Positions 28,361-37,940 of a DNA stretch of 64,000 bases are shown here, in pieces. Origin of the DNA: Hyphomicrobiales bacterium (GTDB taxonomy: Bacteria > Pseudomonadota > Alphaproteobacteria > Rhizobiales > Rhizobiaceae). The notes beneath the pieces were generated by a model. It did no database searches. It worked only from the letters and a program-made list of their open reading frames with translations, and was not told the origin of the DNA. The stretch lies in assembly GCA_900465915.1 (NCBI GenBank), contig UBKJ01000015.1, forward strand, positions 62,001-126,000. The letters are read 5' to 3'. The position numbers were made by a program, and so were the translations under genes. Numbering within the stretch: the stretch's first letter is position 1; every line of letters starts with the position of its first letter.

Positions 28361-29176
28361 ATGGCGATGACGGGTCGGAAAAAAGCTTTTTGGCGCAGCG
28401 CCGCCCGGACGGGATTCGTCCTGGCCCTGTCGGCCTCGGCGCTGGCCGGCTGCGCCGCCATCGACCGCACCACCACCGGCTCGGTGCGCAGCGCCGGCGC
28501 GGCGGCGACCTTCGACCGCATGACCGACGCCCAGATCGCCGAGGTGGCCAACCGGCTCGGCGCCCATTACGCGCGCAATCCCAAGGACAAGGGCGTGGCG
28601 CTCAACTACGCCGGCGCGCTGGCGCGGCTCGGCCGCAACGACCAGGCGCTGGCGGTGATGCGCGCGCTGGTCATCGTCTATCCCAAGGACCAGGCGGTGC
28701 TGGCGGCCTATGGCAAGGCGCTGGCCGCCAATGGCGACCTGGAGACGGCGCTCGACGCCGTGCGCCGGGCGCAGAACCCCGCCTATCCCGACTGGAGGCT
28801 GCTGTCGGCCGAGGGCTCGATCCTCGACCAGATGGGCCAGAAGGACGAGGCGCGCGCGCTCTACCGTCAGGCCCTGCAGATCAAGCCCGGCGAGGCCTCG
28901 GTCCTGTCCAACATGGGCATGTCCTACATGCTGTCGGGCGACCTCAAATCGGCCGAGACCTGGCTGCAGCAGGCCGTCGCCGCCCCCGGCGCCGACAGCC
29001 GCGTGCGGCAGAACCTGGCGCTGGCGGTCGGCCTCCAGGGCCGCTTCCAGGAAGCCGAGGCGATCGCGGCGCGCGAATTGTCGCCGCAGCAGGCCAAGGC
29101 CAATGTCGACTATCTGCGCTCCATGCTGGCGCAGCAGAACTCCTGGGCCATGCTCAAGGACAAGCCGAAAGGCTGA
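28361..29176 (+). CDS. tadD: Tad pilus lipoprotein TadD (TPR protein)
   Basis: A 271-residue lipoprotein with signal peptide and lipobox LAGC (Cys 31), followed by TPR repeats from about residue 65 (KGVALNYAGALARLGRNDQAL, AVLAAYGKALAANGDLETAL, AEGSILDQMGQKDEARALYRQAL, LSNMGMSYMLSGDLKSAETWL). TadD assists assembly of the secretin and Tad machinery. It lies on the plus strand, converging with tadC, so it is transcribed apart from the main Tad operon. ATG 28361 is used; M3 is an alternative. Confidence 0.9.
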   Translation: MAMTGRKKAFWRSAARTGFVLALSASALAGCAAIDRTTTGSVRSAGAAATFDRMTDAQIAEVANRLGAHYARNPKDKGVALNYAGALARLGRNDQALAVMRALVIVYPKDQAVLAAYGKALAANGDLETALDAVRRAQNPAYPDWRLLSAEGSILDQMGQKDEARALYRQALQIKPGEASVLSNMGMSYMLSGDLKSAETWLQQAVAAPGADSRVRQNLALAVGLQGRFQEAEAIAARELSPQQAKANVDYLRSMLAQQNSWAMLKDKPKG

Positions 29177-29221
29177 CCGGGCTCTCTCTCTTTTCGTGAA
29201 AATTTTTGTCGGCGGAGCGAA

Positions 29222-30223
29222 TCAGCGCCCGCCGAACAGCCCGCCCTGCGCCGCGACCTGGATGAAGGCGGGGCCGAGAATCACGATGAACAGCACCGGC
29301 AGGAAGAACACGATCATCGGCACGGTCAGCTTCGGCGGCAGCGCGGCGGCCTTCTTCTCGGCCTCCAGCAGCCGCATGTCGCGGCTTTCCTGCGACAGGG
29401 TGCGCAGCGCCTGGCCGATCGGCGTGCCGTAGCGCTCGGCCTGGATCAGCGCCTGCGACACCGCCTTGACCGGCTCCAGCCCGGTGCGTAGCGCGAGGTT
29501 CTCATAGGCCTGGCGGCGTTCCGGCAGGAAGGACAATTCGGCGTTGGTCAGCATCAGCTCCTCCGCCAATTCGACCGACTGCACGCCGATCTCGTCGGCG
29601 ACGCGGCGGAAGGCCGCCTCGCTCGACATGCCCGATTCGACGCAGATCAGCGTCAGGTCCAGCGCGTCCGGCCAAGCGCGGCGGATCGACTGCTTGCGCT
29701 TCTGCGCCCGGTTGGAGACGACGAAATTGGGCAGGTAGAAGCCGACATAGGCGGCGAGGATGCAGACGAAGAAGCGCACGAAAGCCGGATGCTCCGCCAG
29801 CCCGTCGAGCCCGTAAATATAGATCGCCGCCAGCGCGAATCCGGCGAAGGGCAGCACGAAGCGCATGAACAGGAACACGTTGAGCGGGTTCTGGCCGCGG
29901 AAGCCGGCGGTCCTCAGCAGCGCCAGCGTCTTGTCGTCGGCGAGCGCGCGCTTCAGGTCCAGCTTCTCGACGAAATCGCGGATGCCCGTCTTCTGCTGGT
30001 GGCGCAGGCCGCGGCGGCGCTCGTTCTCGGCGCTGAGCCGGGCGCGCTCGCGGGCGCGGATCGCCTCGCGCTCGGTCGCCACCGACTTCATGCGCGACTT
30101 CAGCGCGTTGTTGCCGACGAGCGGCAGCACCAGCGTGAGGATGGTCGCGAAGACCGCGACCGCGATCAGCGCCGCGATGAGGAAATGCGGGTCGATCATC
30201 TTTTCCATGACGACGTCGAGCAT
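29222..30223 (-). CDS. tadC: Tad pilus inner-membrane platform protein TadC
   Basis: A GspF/TadC-type type II secretion F domain protein of 333 residues. An N-terminal membrane helix (PHFLIAALIAVAVFATILTLVLPL) and two central ones precede the F domain (DALDLTLICVESGMSSEAAFRRVADEIG ... ERYGTPIGQALRTLSQESR), and a last membrane segment (PMIVFFLPVLFIVIL) follows. It is the partner of TadB as pilus platform. It is the last gene of the leftward cluster, 9 bp after tadB. Confidence 0.94.
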   Translation of the reverse strand: MLDVVMEKMIDPHFLIAALIAVAVFATILTLVLPLVGNNALKSRMKSVATEREAIRARERARLSAENERRRGLRHQQKTGIRDFVEKLDLKRALADDKTLALLRTAGFRGQNPLNVFLFMRFVLPFAGFALAAIYIYGLDGLAEHPAFVRFFVCILAAYVGFYLPNFVVSNRAQKRKQSIRRAWPDALDLTLICVESGMSSEAAFRRVADEIGVQSVELAEELMLTNAELSFLPERRQAYENLALRTGLEPVKAVSQALIQAERYGTPIGQALRTLSQESRDMRLLEAEKKAAALPPKLTVPMIVFFLPVLFIVILGPAFIQVAAQGGLFGGR

Positions 30224-30232
30224 GGCGCGGCC

Positions 30233-31246
30233 TCACATATCGAAATTGATCATTTTCTTCATGATGAAGATGCCCATCGCCATCATCACGGCGGCGATGG
30301 CCAGAAGCATGTGCCCGGTCGAGGTCGAGAACAGCACCACGATGTAGTTCGGGCTGGTCAGGAAGACGAGGAAGGCGACGATGAAGGGCATGGCGCCGAT
30401 GATGGCGGCGGAGGCCTTGGCCTCCATCGACAGCGCGTTGACCTTGGCCTTCATCTTCTTGCGGTCGCGCAGCACGCGCGACAGGTTGCCCAGCGCCTCC
30501 GACAGGTTGCCGCCCGCCTGCGCCTGGATCTGGATGACGATGGCGAAGAAATTCGCCTCGGGGCATGGCATGGTGTCGGGCATCTTGGCCACCGCCTCCG
30601 GCACGGAAAGCCCCATCTGCTGCGCCTCGACGACGCGGCGGAACTCGCCGCGCACCGGCTCGGCCGATTCGGCGGCGATCAGCCGGAGCCCGTCGTTGAG
30701 CGGCAGGCCGGCGCGGGTGGCGCGCACGATGACGTCGAGCGCGTTCGGGAACTCTTCGAGGAATCGCTTCTGCCGCCGCTTGCGCTTCTGCAGCACGAAC
30801 CAGCGCGGCAGGCCGAAGAAGCCCGCCACCGCCACGCCCGGCAGCAGGTAATAGGGCAGGCCGAGCACGAAGGCCGCGACGGTCAGAAGCAGGGCCGCGA
30901 GGCCCGAAAAGAGGTTGAAGCGCTGCAGGCTGATGTTCAGCCCCGCCTGTGTCAGCAGGATGCGCAAGGGCGGGTTCTTCTGGTTCTTGTCGCGCTGCTT
31001 CTGGCGCGCCTCGAGGTCCTTGATATTGTCCTGGAGCTGGCGCCGCCGGCGCACGATGTCGGCGTTGCGCTCGCGCTCGCTGCGCGTGGTGACGCGCTCG
31101 CCCGCCGCCGCCTGCACCGTCTCCAGCCGCCGCAGCGCCGCGTCCTTGCCGCCGACGCGCTCGTAGAAGAGGGCGTAGAACAGCGCCGCCACGGCGGTGG
31201 CGGCCAGCAGCACGAAAAGGAGGATGGCGCCCGCGGAGCCGGTCAT
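30233..31246 (-). CDS. tadB: Tad pilus inner-membrane platform protein TadB
   Basis: A 337-residue type II secretion F domain protein. It has an N-terminal membrane helix (GAILLFVLLAATAVAALFYALF), a charged cytoplasmic linker, a pair of central membrane helices and the F domain (FPNALDVIVRATRAGLPLNDGL, QIQAQAGGNLSEALGNLSRVLRDR), ending in C-terminal membrane segments. The start (ATG 31246) overlaps the tadA stop by 4 nt. A longer frame continues upstream but only as out-of-frame tadA sequence. Confidence 0.94.
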   Translation of the reverse strand: MTGSAGAILLFVLLAATAVAALFYALFYERVGGKDAALRRLETVQAAAGERVTTRSERERNADIVRRRRQLQDNIKDLEARQKQRDKNQKNPPLRILLTQAGLNISLQRFNLFSGLAALLLTVAAFVLGLPYYLLPGVAVAGFFGLPRWFVLQKRKRRQKRFLEEFPNALDVIVRATRAGLPLNDGLRLIAAESAEPVRGEFRRVVEAQQMGLSVPEAVAKMPDTMPCPEANFFAIVIQIQAQAGGNLSEALGNLSRVLRDRKKMKAKVNALSMEAKASAAIIGAMPFIVAFLVFLTSPNYIVVLFSTSTGHMLLAIAAVMMAMGIFIMKKMINFDM

Positions 31247-32694
31247 GTCGTCGCCTTGTCCATGCCGTCGAGGATGGCGGCCAGCCGGTTGTCCTCGTTG
31301 TAATAGCGGGCGCGGTCCCAGAAGCCGGGGCGGCCGACGCCGGTGGAGACGTGGTTGCCGAGGATGCGGCCGGTCGGGTCCTCGCCCTTCATCTCGTAGA
31401 GCATCAGGTCCTGCGTGGTGATGACGTCGCCCTCCATGCCGATCACCTCGGTGATGTGGGTGATGCGGCGCGAGCCGTCGCGCAGGCGCGCGGCCTGGAT
31501 GATGACGTCGACCGAGCCGACGATGATCTCGCGCACCGTCTTCTGCGGCAGCACGTAGCCGCCCATGGCGATCATCGCCTCCATGCGGTTGAGGCATTCG
31601 CGCGGGCTGTTGGAGTGGATGGTGCCCATCGAGCCGTCATGGCCGGTGTTCATGGCCTGCAGGAGGTCGAACACTTCCGGGCCGCGCACTTCGCCGACGA
31701 TGATGCGCTCGGGCCGCATGCGCAGACAGTTCTTGACCAGGTCGCGCATGGTGACCTCGCCTTCGCCCTCGAGATTGGGCGGCCGGGTTTCGAGGCGCAC
31801 CACATGCGGCTGCTGCAATTGCAGCTCCGCTGAATCCTCGCAGGTGATGATGCGCTCGTTGGGGTCGATATAGCGCGTCATGCAGTTGAGCAGCGTCGTC
31901 TTGCCCGAGCCGGTGCCGCCTGAGATGATGACGTTGCAGCGCACGCGGCTGATGATCTGCAGAAGCTCCGCGCCCGCGCCCGAAATCGCCCCGAAGCGCA
32001 CGAGCTGGTCGAGCGTCAGCTTGTCCTTCTTGAACTTGCGGATGGTCAATACCGGGCCGTCCAGCGCCAGCGGCGGCGCGATGACGTTGACGCGCGAGCC
32101 GTCGGGCAGGCGGGCGTCGCAGATCGGGCTCGATTCGTCGACGCGGCGGCCGACCTGGCTGACGATGCGCTGGCAGATGTTGAGGAGCTGCTGGTTGTCG
32201 CGGAAGCGGATGCCCGTCTCCTGCACCAGGCCGTCCACCTCGATATAGGTGCGCCGCGCGCCGTTGACCATGACGTCGGCGATGTCGTCGCGCGCCAAGA
32301 GCGGCTCCAGCGGGCCGTAGCCGAGCACGTCGTTGCAGATGTCGTCGAGCAGCTCCTCCTGCTCGGCGATGGACATGGCGAAGTTCTTGATCGCGATGAT
32401 GTCGTTGACGATGTCGCGGATTTCCTCGCGCGCCGTGTCGGCGGCCATGCGCGAAAGCTGCGACAGGTCGATCGTGTCGATCAGCGCCGAGAAGACCTGC
32501 GACTTGGTGTCGTAATAGCTCTCGCTCTTTTCGCGGCCGGCGCCGGGGGCCTGCGCGCGGCCGGCGGCGGGCGCGGGCTGGACCCGCGCCGGCATGGGCG
32601 CCTCGCGGGCGGGGGCGGCCGGCGCGGGCGACGCCGGCGGCTTCCTGCCCGTCTCGTGCCTCGCTCCCGCGTCGTTGCCTCTTTTGCCGAACAT
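31243..32694 (-). CDS. tadA: Tad pilus assembly/retraction ATPase TadA (CpaF)
   Basis: Hexameric secretion ATPase driving Flp pilus assembly. The protein has 483 residues: a Pro/Ala-rich N-terminal tail, an N-terminal domain ([24 protein letters not shown]), the Walker A motif GGTGSGKTT near residue 260, the Asp box region [17 protein letters not shown], and the Walker B-side segment [33 protein letters not shown] with its characteristic histidine. Its start is 15 bp after cpaE, and it is coupled to tadB. Confidence 0.96.
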   Translation of the reverse strand: MFGKRGNDAGARHETGRKPPASPAPAAPAREAPMPARVQPAPAAGRAQAPGAGREKSESYYDTKSQVFSALIDTIDLSQLSRMAADTAREEIRDIVNDIIAIKNFAMSIAEQEELLDDICNDVLGYGPLEPLLARDDIADVMVNGARRTYIEVDGLVQETGIRFRDNQQLLNICQRIVSQVGRRVDESSPICDARLPDGSRVNVIAPPLALDGPVLTIRKFKKDKLTLDQLVRFGAISGAGAELLQIISRVRCNVIISGGTGSGKTTLLNCMTRYIDPNERIITCEDSAELQLQQPHVVRLETRPPNLEGEGEVTMRDLVKNCLRMRPERIIVGEVRGPEVFDLLQAMNTGHDGSMGTIHSNSPRECLNRMEAMIAMGGYVLPQKTVREIIVGSVDVIIQAARLRDGSRRITHITEVIGMEGDVITTQDLMLYEMKGEDPTGRILGNHVSTGVGRPGFWDRARYYNEDNRLAAILDGMDKATT

Positions 32695-32709
32695 GATCTG
32701 CCGCCTTCG

Positions 32710-33981
32710 TTACTTCTTGCGCCCGAGCCGGCCGAAAATGGCGGCGAGGCCGCTTTTCGGCCGCGCCTGCACCTCCGCCCGGCCGGTGACGACATGGGCG
32801 ATGTGGTTGAAGGCCGCCGCGGCCGGGCTGTCGGCGGCGATCTGGCCCAGCATGCGCCCGCTATTGGCGGCCGTGCCGAAGAGCTGCGGCTCGAAGCCGA
32901 TCGTGGCGATGGGGTCGAGGCCGAGCGGCTCGGCGAAATCCGCCGCGCTGATTTCCGGGCGCTTGGGCACGCCGACCTGGTTCAGCACCAGATGCGGCTT
33001 GAGGTCGTTGGGGCGGATCTGCGCCAGCGTGTCGACGAGGTTCTTGGCGTTGCGCAGGTTGGCGAGATCGGGCGCGGCCACGATCACCACCTCGTCGGCG
33101 CGCATCAAGGTGGTGCGCGTCCAGCCGGTCCAGCCATGCGCCACGTCCAGCACCACGCTGGGCGAGGTGCGCTGGGCGACGTCGATCAGTTCGCTGAAGG
33201 CCTCCTCGCCGAGGTCGACCGTGCGCTCCAGCGTCGAGGGCGCGGCGAGGATGGAGAGATGGTCGCCATATTGCGCCAGAAGCCGGTCCAGATAGACCTC
33301 GTCGATGCGCTCGGGCGAATAGACCGCGTCGGCGATGCCGAGCGTCGGGTCCTGGTCGAAATCGATATTGGCGGTGCCGAAGGGCAGGTCCATGTCGGCC
33401 AGCATCACGTCGTGGCGGAACAGTTCCGCGATGGACCAGGCCACGTTATGCGCGACGGTCGAGGCGCCGACGCCGCCCTTGGCCCCGATGAAGGCGAGCG
33501 AGCGGCCGAGCGGCTCGGCCTGTGGGTCGAGGAAGATGGCCGAGACGATGGCCAGCACGTCGGCCAGCGCCACCGGCGCCACGATATATTCCGACACGCC
33601 GCGCCGCAGAAGCTCGCGATAGAGCCAGACCTCGTTGGAATGGCCGATCACCAGCACCTTGGAGCCGGGGTCGCAGACCTCCGACAGCCGGTGCAGCTCG
33701 TCCAGCAGCACGGCCGGCTCGGACGCGGATTCGACGATGACGAGGTTGGGCGTCGAGGCGGTATGGTAATAATCGATCGCCGCGTCGATGCCGCCCATCA
33801 TCACCTTCAGATGCGTCTTGGCCATGCGGCGGTCCGCGCCGGCCCGCTCGATGGGGATGGCCACGCTCTCGTTTTCGCAGAAGGCCTGGATGGAGATGCG
33901 CGGGATCGGCCGCACGTTCTCCAGCATGATCGGGGTGCGGGCGTCGGCGCCGTCGTCTGTATCAACCGCGAGATTGCTCAT
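32710..33981 (-). CDS. cpaE: Tad pilus localisation ATPase CpaE (MinD/ParA-like)
   Basis: A MinD/ParA-type P-loop protein that places the pilus machine at the cell pole in Caulobacter. It has 423 residues from the ATG 33981 (Shine-Dalgarno GAGG). The N-terminal ~130 residues form a receiver-like domain (VIVESASEPAVLLDELHRLSEV). The deviant Walker A GAKGGVGAST lies near 165-172, followed by DVMLADMDLPFGTANIDFD and VVIVAAPDLANLRNAKNL. It follows cpaD by 8 bp. Confidence 0.94.
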   Translation of the reverse strand: MSNLAVDTDDGADARTPIMLENVRPIPRISIQAFCENESVAIPIERAGADRRMAKTHLKVMMGGIDAAIDYYHTASTPNLVIVESASEPAVLLDELHRLSEVCDPGSKVLVIGHSNEVWLYRELLRRGVSEYIVAPVALADVLAIVSAIFLDPQAEPLGRSLAFIGAKGGVGASTVAHNVAWSIAELFRHDVMLADMDLPFGTANIDFDQDPTLGIADAVYSPERIDEVYLDRLLAQYGDHLSILAAPSTLERTVDLGEEAFSELIDVAQRTSPSVVLDVAHGWTGWTRTTLMRADEVVIVAAPDLANLRNAKNLVDTLAQIRPNDLKPHLVLNQVGVPKRPEISAADFAEPLGLDPIATIGFEPQLFGTAANSGRMLGQIAADSPAAAAFNHIAHVVTGRAEVQARPKSGLAAIFGRLGRKK

Positions 33982-33989
33982 GGGCTGCC

Positions 33990-34724
33990 TCAATAATTGG
34001 CCTGCTGGCTGCGCTGTTCGCTCCAGTTCGTGGATTGCGCCGGTGACAAATTGATATAGCCGTCCTTGTTGTCCTTCGGATCGCTGCCGTTGAGGCGTTT
34101 GGTGGTGCGATCGGAATCGATGGGGGAGGAGGCGTGCGGCCCCAGAAGATCAGCGGGATTCGCCACCTGTGCGGCGAGATTGTTCTGCGAGGCGCAACCG
34201 AAATTGGCCCAGTGGCGGTTTTCCGGCGTGTTGGCCAGGTCCTCCGGCCAGCGGCCGCAGGGCGTGGTGCCGGCTGTCATGGCGTAATAGCTGATGCGGA
34301 TCGGCGCGGCCGCTTCGGGCGTCTCGACCGGATAGGTCTCGATCGCGACGTTGGACGGCCTGACGCCGCCACGCCGCAGCGTGGCCGAGATCTCGGTGCT
34401 GAGCCGGTAGGCGGCGGCCTGGTTGGGCGCACCCATCGGCACCAGCACATAGACCATGCCCGATCCGTCGCGGCGATAATTGGCGACGGCGCGGGCGACG
34501 ATCCCGCGCTGCATCGGGCTCAGCCGGCCGTCTGAGCGGCCCACCGGCACGTCGATCACCTGTTCGCGCTCGGCGATGGTGATCGGATGGCTGGTGCGGT
34601 AGTCGTCGGGAATAGAGCCGACGGTGATGTGCTGGCGGTCGGCGCAGCCGGCCAGGAGCGCCAGCGACAGGGCGAGCGCGACGGGAGCGGCGGAAGTGCT
34701 GATGACGGAGGCTGAGAAGCGCAT
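33990..34724 (-). CDS. cpaD: Tad pilus lipoprotein CpaD
   Basis: Outer-membrane lipoprotein of the Tad secretin complex. The signal peptide ends in lipobox LLAGC (Cys 27). The body shows family sequences: DDYRTSHPITIAE, MQRGIVARAVANYRRDGSG, GGVRPSNVAIETYPV and PCGRWPEDLANTPENRHWANFGCASQNNLAAQVANP (given here only as landmarks in the C-terminal third). Length 244 is normal. It follows cpaC by 14 bp. Confidence 0.92.
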   Translation of the reverse strand: MRFSASVISTSAAPVALALSLALLAGCADRQHITVGSIPDDYRTSHPITIAEREQVIDVPVGRSDGRLSPMQRGIVARAVANYRRDGSGMVYVLVPMGAPNQAAAYRLSTEISATLRRGGVRPSNVAIETYPVETPEAAAPIRISYYAMTAGTTPCGRWPEDLANTPENRHWANFGCASQNNLAAQVANPADLLGPHASSPIDSDRTTKRLNGSDPKDNKDGYINLSPAQSTNWSEQRSQQANY

Positions 34725-34738
34725 GACCCTGTTCCCGC

Positions 34739-36247
34739 TTACTTGTAGATATAGCCGACGACGCCGTTGTAGCGGCCCGCGGGCAGTTTGGTGTCCATCG
34801 TGCCGTAGACCCGGTTGACCTTGCCCAGGATGTAGCCCGCGCCGTCGCTGGCCGGGTTGAGATTGTCGTCGGGGCGCGCGAGCTGTTGGCGCGCGACCGG
34901 CTTGACCAGATAGGGCGTCACGATGATGACGAGTTCGGTTTCGTTGCGGAGGAAATCCTTGCTGCGGAACAGCGCCCCCAGGACCGGAATCTTGGTCAGG
35001 CCCGGAAAGCCGGAGACCGACTGGCGTACTTCGTCGCGCATCAGGCCGCCGATCATCATCGAGCCGCCGGAGGGCAGCTCCACCGTGGTGTCGGCGACGC
35101 GCTTGCTGAGGGAAAGGATGCTGGCTCCAACTCCATCGGCTCCGCTGGTCGCGCCCTGGCCTTCAGTGGTGGGCTCCGATACCGATGTACGCACCTTGAG
35201 GCTGATGCGCCCCGGTCCAAGCACGGTGGGCATAAACTCCAGTCCGATGCCGTAATCGATGGTGGCGAGTTGGTTGGTGCGATTGCCGTTATTGTCGTAA
35301 GTGACGCTGTTGATGACGTTATACTGACCGCCGACGTTGAAGGCGGCCTTCTCGCCGGAAATGGCGGTCAGCGTCGGCTCGGCGAGCGTCTTCATCACGC
35401 CGGCCGATTCCATGGCCCGCAGATAGGAGCTGAAATTCTTGGTGGCGAGGCCGAAGCCGGTGTTGGACAGCGTGTTGCCGATCGCGCCCGAAATGCTTTC
35501 GCTCATGCCCGAATAGGTGATGCCGTTGGCCGTGCCCGAGCCGCTCATGGTGACGCCGAGCTGCTTCATGACGTTGCGGCTGACCTCCGCCACCGTCACT
35601 TTCAGCGTCACCTGATCCTCGCCGACGATGGTCAGCATGTTGACGAGCCTGCTCGTCTGGCGGCTTTCGTCCGGATTGCTGATCGCCACGCCGCCGCCGT
35701 CGGTGGGGGCGGAGGCGGTGGTGGAATATTGCCCGGTTGTGGCTTCGCCGCCTGACACGAACATCATGGCGAGCTGCGCCGCCTTGGCCGAATCCTGCGG
35801 CGTCTGCACGGTTCCCGTCAGCACCACGTTGTCGTTGATCAGCTCGACCCGGATGTCGGAGCCGGGAATGAGCCGCTTGAGCTGGGCCGAAACGCCGCTG
35901 ACGTCGCGCTCGATCTCCACGTCCATCGAGGCGATCTGCTCGCCGTTGGAGCCGAAGACGAAGATGTTGGTCTGGCCGACCTGCTTGCCGAACAGGTAGA
36001 TGCGCCGCGAGGTCCGCGACACCGCGTCGGCGATGGCGGGATTGGAGACCAGCACGTCGTAGGCGTCCTGCGGCAGGTCGAGCACGAGGGACTTGTTGAG
36101 GCCGAGCTTGATGGTCTGGCCCTGCGAACTCACCTTGATCACGCCGCCGGCATGGGCCTGCGGAACGGCGGTCGGGGCGAAGCCCGCCAGGCCGGCCACG
36201 AAAGCGAGGGTGAGGGCGGAGCGCCGCCGGTTTCTGTCCTGTCTCAT
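34739..36247 (-). CDS. cpaC: Tad pilus secretin CpaC (RcpA)
   Basis: Outer-membrane secretin pore for the Flp pilus. The protein has 502 residues: a signal peptide, an N-terminal pilus-secretin domain (LGLNKSLVLDLPQDAYDVLVSNPAIADAV), a BON-like region (RVELINDNVVLTGTVQTPQDSAKA) and the C-terminal secretin domain (VMKTLAEPTLTAISGEKAAF, SGGSMMIGGLMRDEVRQSVSGFPGLTKIPVLGALF). The start overlaps cpaB by 4 nt. A shorter paralogue of its N-terminal domain is encoded at 38096-38488. Confidence 0.94.
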   Translation of the reverse strand: MRQDRNRRRSALTLAFVAGLAGFAPTAVPQAHAGGVIKVSSQGQTIKLGLNKSLVLDLPQDAYDVLVSNPAIADAVSRTSRRIYLFGKQVGQTNIFVFGSNGEQIASMDVEIERDVSGVSAQLKRLIPGSDIRVELINDNVVLTGTVQTPQDSAKAAQLAMMFVSGGEATTGQYSTTASAPTDGGGVAISNPDESRQTSRLVNMLTIVGEDQVTLKVTVAEVSRNVMKQLGVTMSGSGTANGITYSGMSESISGAIGNTLSNTGFGLATKNFSSYLRAMESAGVMKTLAEPTLTAISGEKAAFNVGGQYNVINSVTYDNNGNRTNQLATIDYGIGLEFMPTVLGPGRISLKVRTSVSEPTTEGQGATSGADGVGASILSLSKRVADTTVELPSGGSMMIGGLMRDEVRQSVSGFPGLTKIPVLGALFRSKDFLRNETELVIIVTPYLVKPVARQQLARPDDNLNPASDGAGYILGKVNRVYGTMDTKLPAGRYNGVVGYIYK

Positions 36248-37065
36248 GAGCGCGGTCCCACTTCCGTCACGGCGCCGGATTTGATGACCTTGACCGTTCC
36301 GCCGCGCGAGGGCGAGGACACAAGGTAATCGGCCTGTTTGATGTTCTTGTCGTCGACGTCGTGCGTCGAGCGCAGCGCCAGCGTCAGCCTATCGGCCATC
36401 TGCTGGGCGGCGGTGATGATCTCGGCCTGCTCGGGCGAAAGCTCCAGCGTCGCCGTCTGGCCCACCATCACCTTGTGGCCCTTCTCGTCTTCCTGGATGG
36501 TCTGGTCGATGGCCAGCACCCGCACGTTCTGCAGCACCGTCTCGGTGGTGAAGGGCGCGACCGTGTTGGTGGCCCCCGCGTCCGGCTTGCGCCGCGTCAT
36601 GATGACGTCGACGAAGTCGTTGGGCAGGATGAAGCCGCCGGCGGAGCTTTCGGCGTTGATCTGCGTGGCGATGGCGCGCATGCCCGGCGGCAGGATCGAC
36701 GACATGAAGCTCTGGCCGGGGCCGATCAGCTTGGCCTTGCGGATGGGCTCGCCCGGAAAGAGCTGCAGCCGCACCGTGGCCCCGTTGAGCTTGGTGATGG
36801 CGTCGGGCTCGGCGGCGCGGGTGATGTAGCCCTCGGTGACGGCGTCGGCGGGCCAGGCCTGCCAGCGCATCTGCGAGGTCAGCTCCGCCCCGACCGGCAG
36901 GTCCTCGGTCGCCACCAGCACGTCCTCGAGCTTCATCTGCGGCGCGGCGGGCGCGGCGACGACGACGGGCGCGGGCGGCGGCGCGGCCAGATGCATGGCC
37001 ATATAGCCGGCCCCGGCGGCGGTGAGCACCGCCACGCCCAGGATCAGGAGTCGAGCTGATTTCAT
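36244..37065 (-). CDS. cpaB: Tad pilus assembly protein CpaB (RcpC)
   Basis: Periplasmic, membrane-anchored component of the Tad apparatus, 273 residues. An N-terminal membrane helix (LLILGVAVLTAAGAGYMAMHL) is followed by a Pro/Ala linker and a SAF/CpaB domain (EDVLVATEDLPVGAELTSQMRWQAWP, AIATQINAESSAGGFILPNDFVDVIMTRR). It is the first gene after a 114-bp AT-rich gap that contains a perfect palindrome, so a promoter is likely there. Confidence 0.93.
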   Translation of the reverse strand: MKSARLLILGVAVLTAAGAGYMAMHLAAPPPAPVVVAAPAAPQMKLEDVLVATEDLPVGAELTSQMRWQAWPADAVTEGYITRAAEPDAITKLNGATVRLQLFPGEPIRKAKLIGPGQSFMSSILPPGMRAIATQINAESSAGGFILPNDFVDVIMTRRKPDAGATNTVAPFTTETVLQNVRVLAIDQTIQEDEKGHKVMVGQTATLELSPEQAEIITAAQQMADRLTLALRSTHDVDDKNIKQADYLVSSPSRGGTVKVIKSGAVTEVGPRS

Positions 37066-37149
37066 CCCTATGCGCCCCGCAAATCGTCACGTCGTGTGAA
37101 ACGTGCTGCGAAAATGCACCGGCAATCGTGTAATTATGGTTAATATAAT

Positions 37150-37163
37150 CTTATGCGCATAAG
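37150..37163. promoter_or_regulatory. 14-bp palindrome upstream of cpaB
   Basis: CTTATGCGCATAAG is a perfect palindrome in the AT-rich gap between cpaA and cpaB, about 85 bp before the cpaB start. Near it is TTAA-rich sequence (37139-37149). It may be an operator or lie near the cpaB promoter; I know no regulator with this exact site. Confidence 0.45.
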
Positions 37164-37179
37164 AAAGTTGAGGCGCGGC

Positions 37180-37707
37180 TCACAGGCCGAGCAGGCGCAG
37201 GACCGCCGCGCCTACAGGCGCATGCGGAAAGGTCCACAATCCGGCCGCCCCCAGCGCCACGCCATAGGGCACGCCGACATCCTTGCGCGCCAGCGTCCGC
37301 AGGAAGGCGTAGCGGCCGGCCAGCGCCGGGCAGGGCATGCGCCGGTAGGCGAGCAGGACCAGCGTCAGCGCCCCGCCCAGAAGCGCGGCCCGCACCAGGT
37401 AATCGGCGAGGCTGGGGTCGAAGCCCAGCCACAGCGCCGTGGCGGCGATCAGCTTGGCGTCGCCGCCGCCCATGGCGCCGATGCAGAAGCAGCCGAAGGT
37501 GACGGCCAGCATCAGCGCGCCGGCGGCGAGGTTCCAGCCATAGAGCGGCAGCGGCAGGCCGACGAGCGGCGCGAGCAGGACGAAGCCCGCGACCAGCGCC
37601 AGCGAGACGCGGTTGCGGATGGTCATGGAGGCGATGTCGGAGATAATGGCCGTCGCCATGGCGCCGGCGAAGATCAGGCCCATCAGGGCCGCGGCGGCTG
37701 CGGCCAT
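37180..37707 (-). CDS. cpaA: Tad prepilin peptidase CpaA (TadV)
   Basis: Aspartic peptidase of the A24 family that cleaves Flp and TadE-type prepilins. The protein is 175 residues and mostly membrane segments. The two catalytic aspartates are expected in IISDIASMTIRNR (near residue 24) and in the GxGD-like GAMGGGDAKLIAATALW. It follows flp by 3 nt, so pilin and peptidase are cotranscribed. Confidence 0.93.
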   Translation of the reverse strand: MAAAAAALMGLIFAGAMATAIISDIASMTIRNRVSLALVAGFVLLAPLVGLPLPLYGWNLAAGALMLAVTFGCFCIGAMGGGDAKLIAATALWLGFDPSLADYLVRAALLGGALTLVLLAYRRMPCPALAGRYAFLRTLARKDVGVPYGVALGAAGLWTFPHAPVGAAVLRLLGL

Positions 37708-37710
37708 GGC

Positions 37711-37890
37711 CTAGTGCTCCGAAACCTGCTGCACCTGCGCGGCGACGTCGTTGTAGCGCTGGCCGACGGTGTTGGCGAGCAGGGTGAAGCCGCCGATGAC
37801 GACGATGGAGATCAGCGTGCCGATCAGCGCATATTCGATCGCCGTGGCCCCCGCCCGGTTTTTGAGAAAGCGCGTCATCAATGCCGGCAT
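37711..37890 (-). CDS. flp: Flp family type IVb pilin
   Basis: Major pilin of the Tad pilus, 59 residues. The prepilin cleavage region KNRAGATAIEYALIGTLIS carries the Flp motif (cleavage after Gly, then a Glu-Tyr pair), and a single hydrophobic helix follows. I chose the ATG at 37890, which has AAGGAG at 5 nt; a GTG two codons upstream overlaps that site. It is first in the leftward cluster. TTAA half-sites lie upstream. Confidence 0.93.
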   Translation of the reverse strand: MPALMTRFLKNRAGATAIEYALIGTLISIVVIGGFTLLANTVGQRYNDVAAQVQQVSEH

Positions 37891-37940
37891 GGTCACTCCT
37901 TCGGCGCGTCCTGCGAAACCGATCCCCTGAATGAAGCCGA

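Noticed and set aside
36389..37090. Minus-strand open frame overlapping cpaB in another frame
   Set aside because: Its translation is Arg/Gly/Ala-rich noise, while cpaB has the CpaB domain and coupled neighbours.
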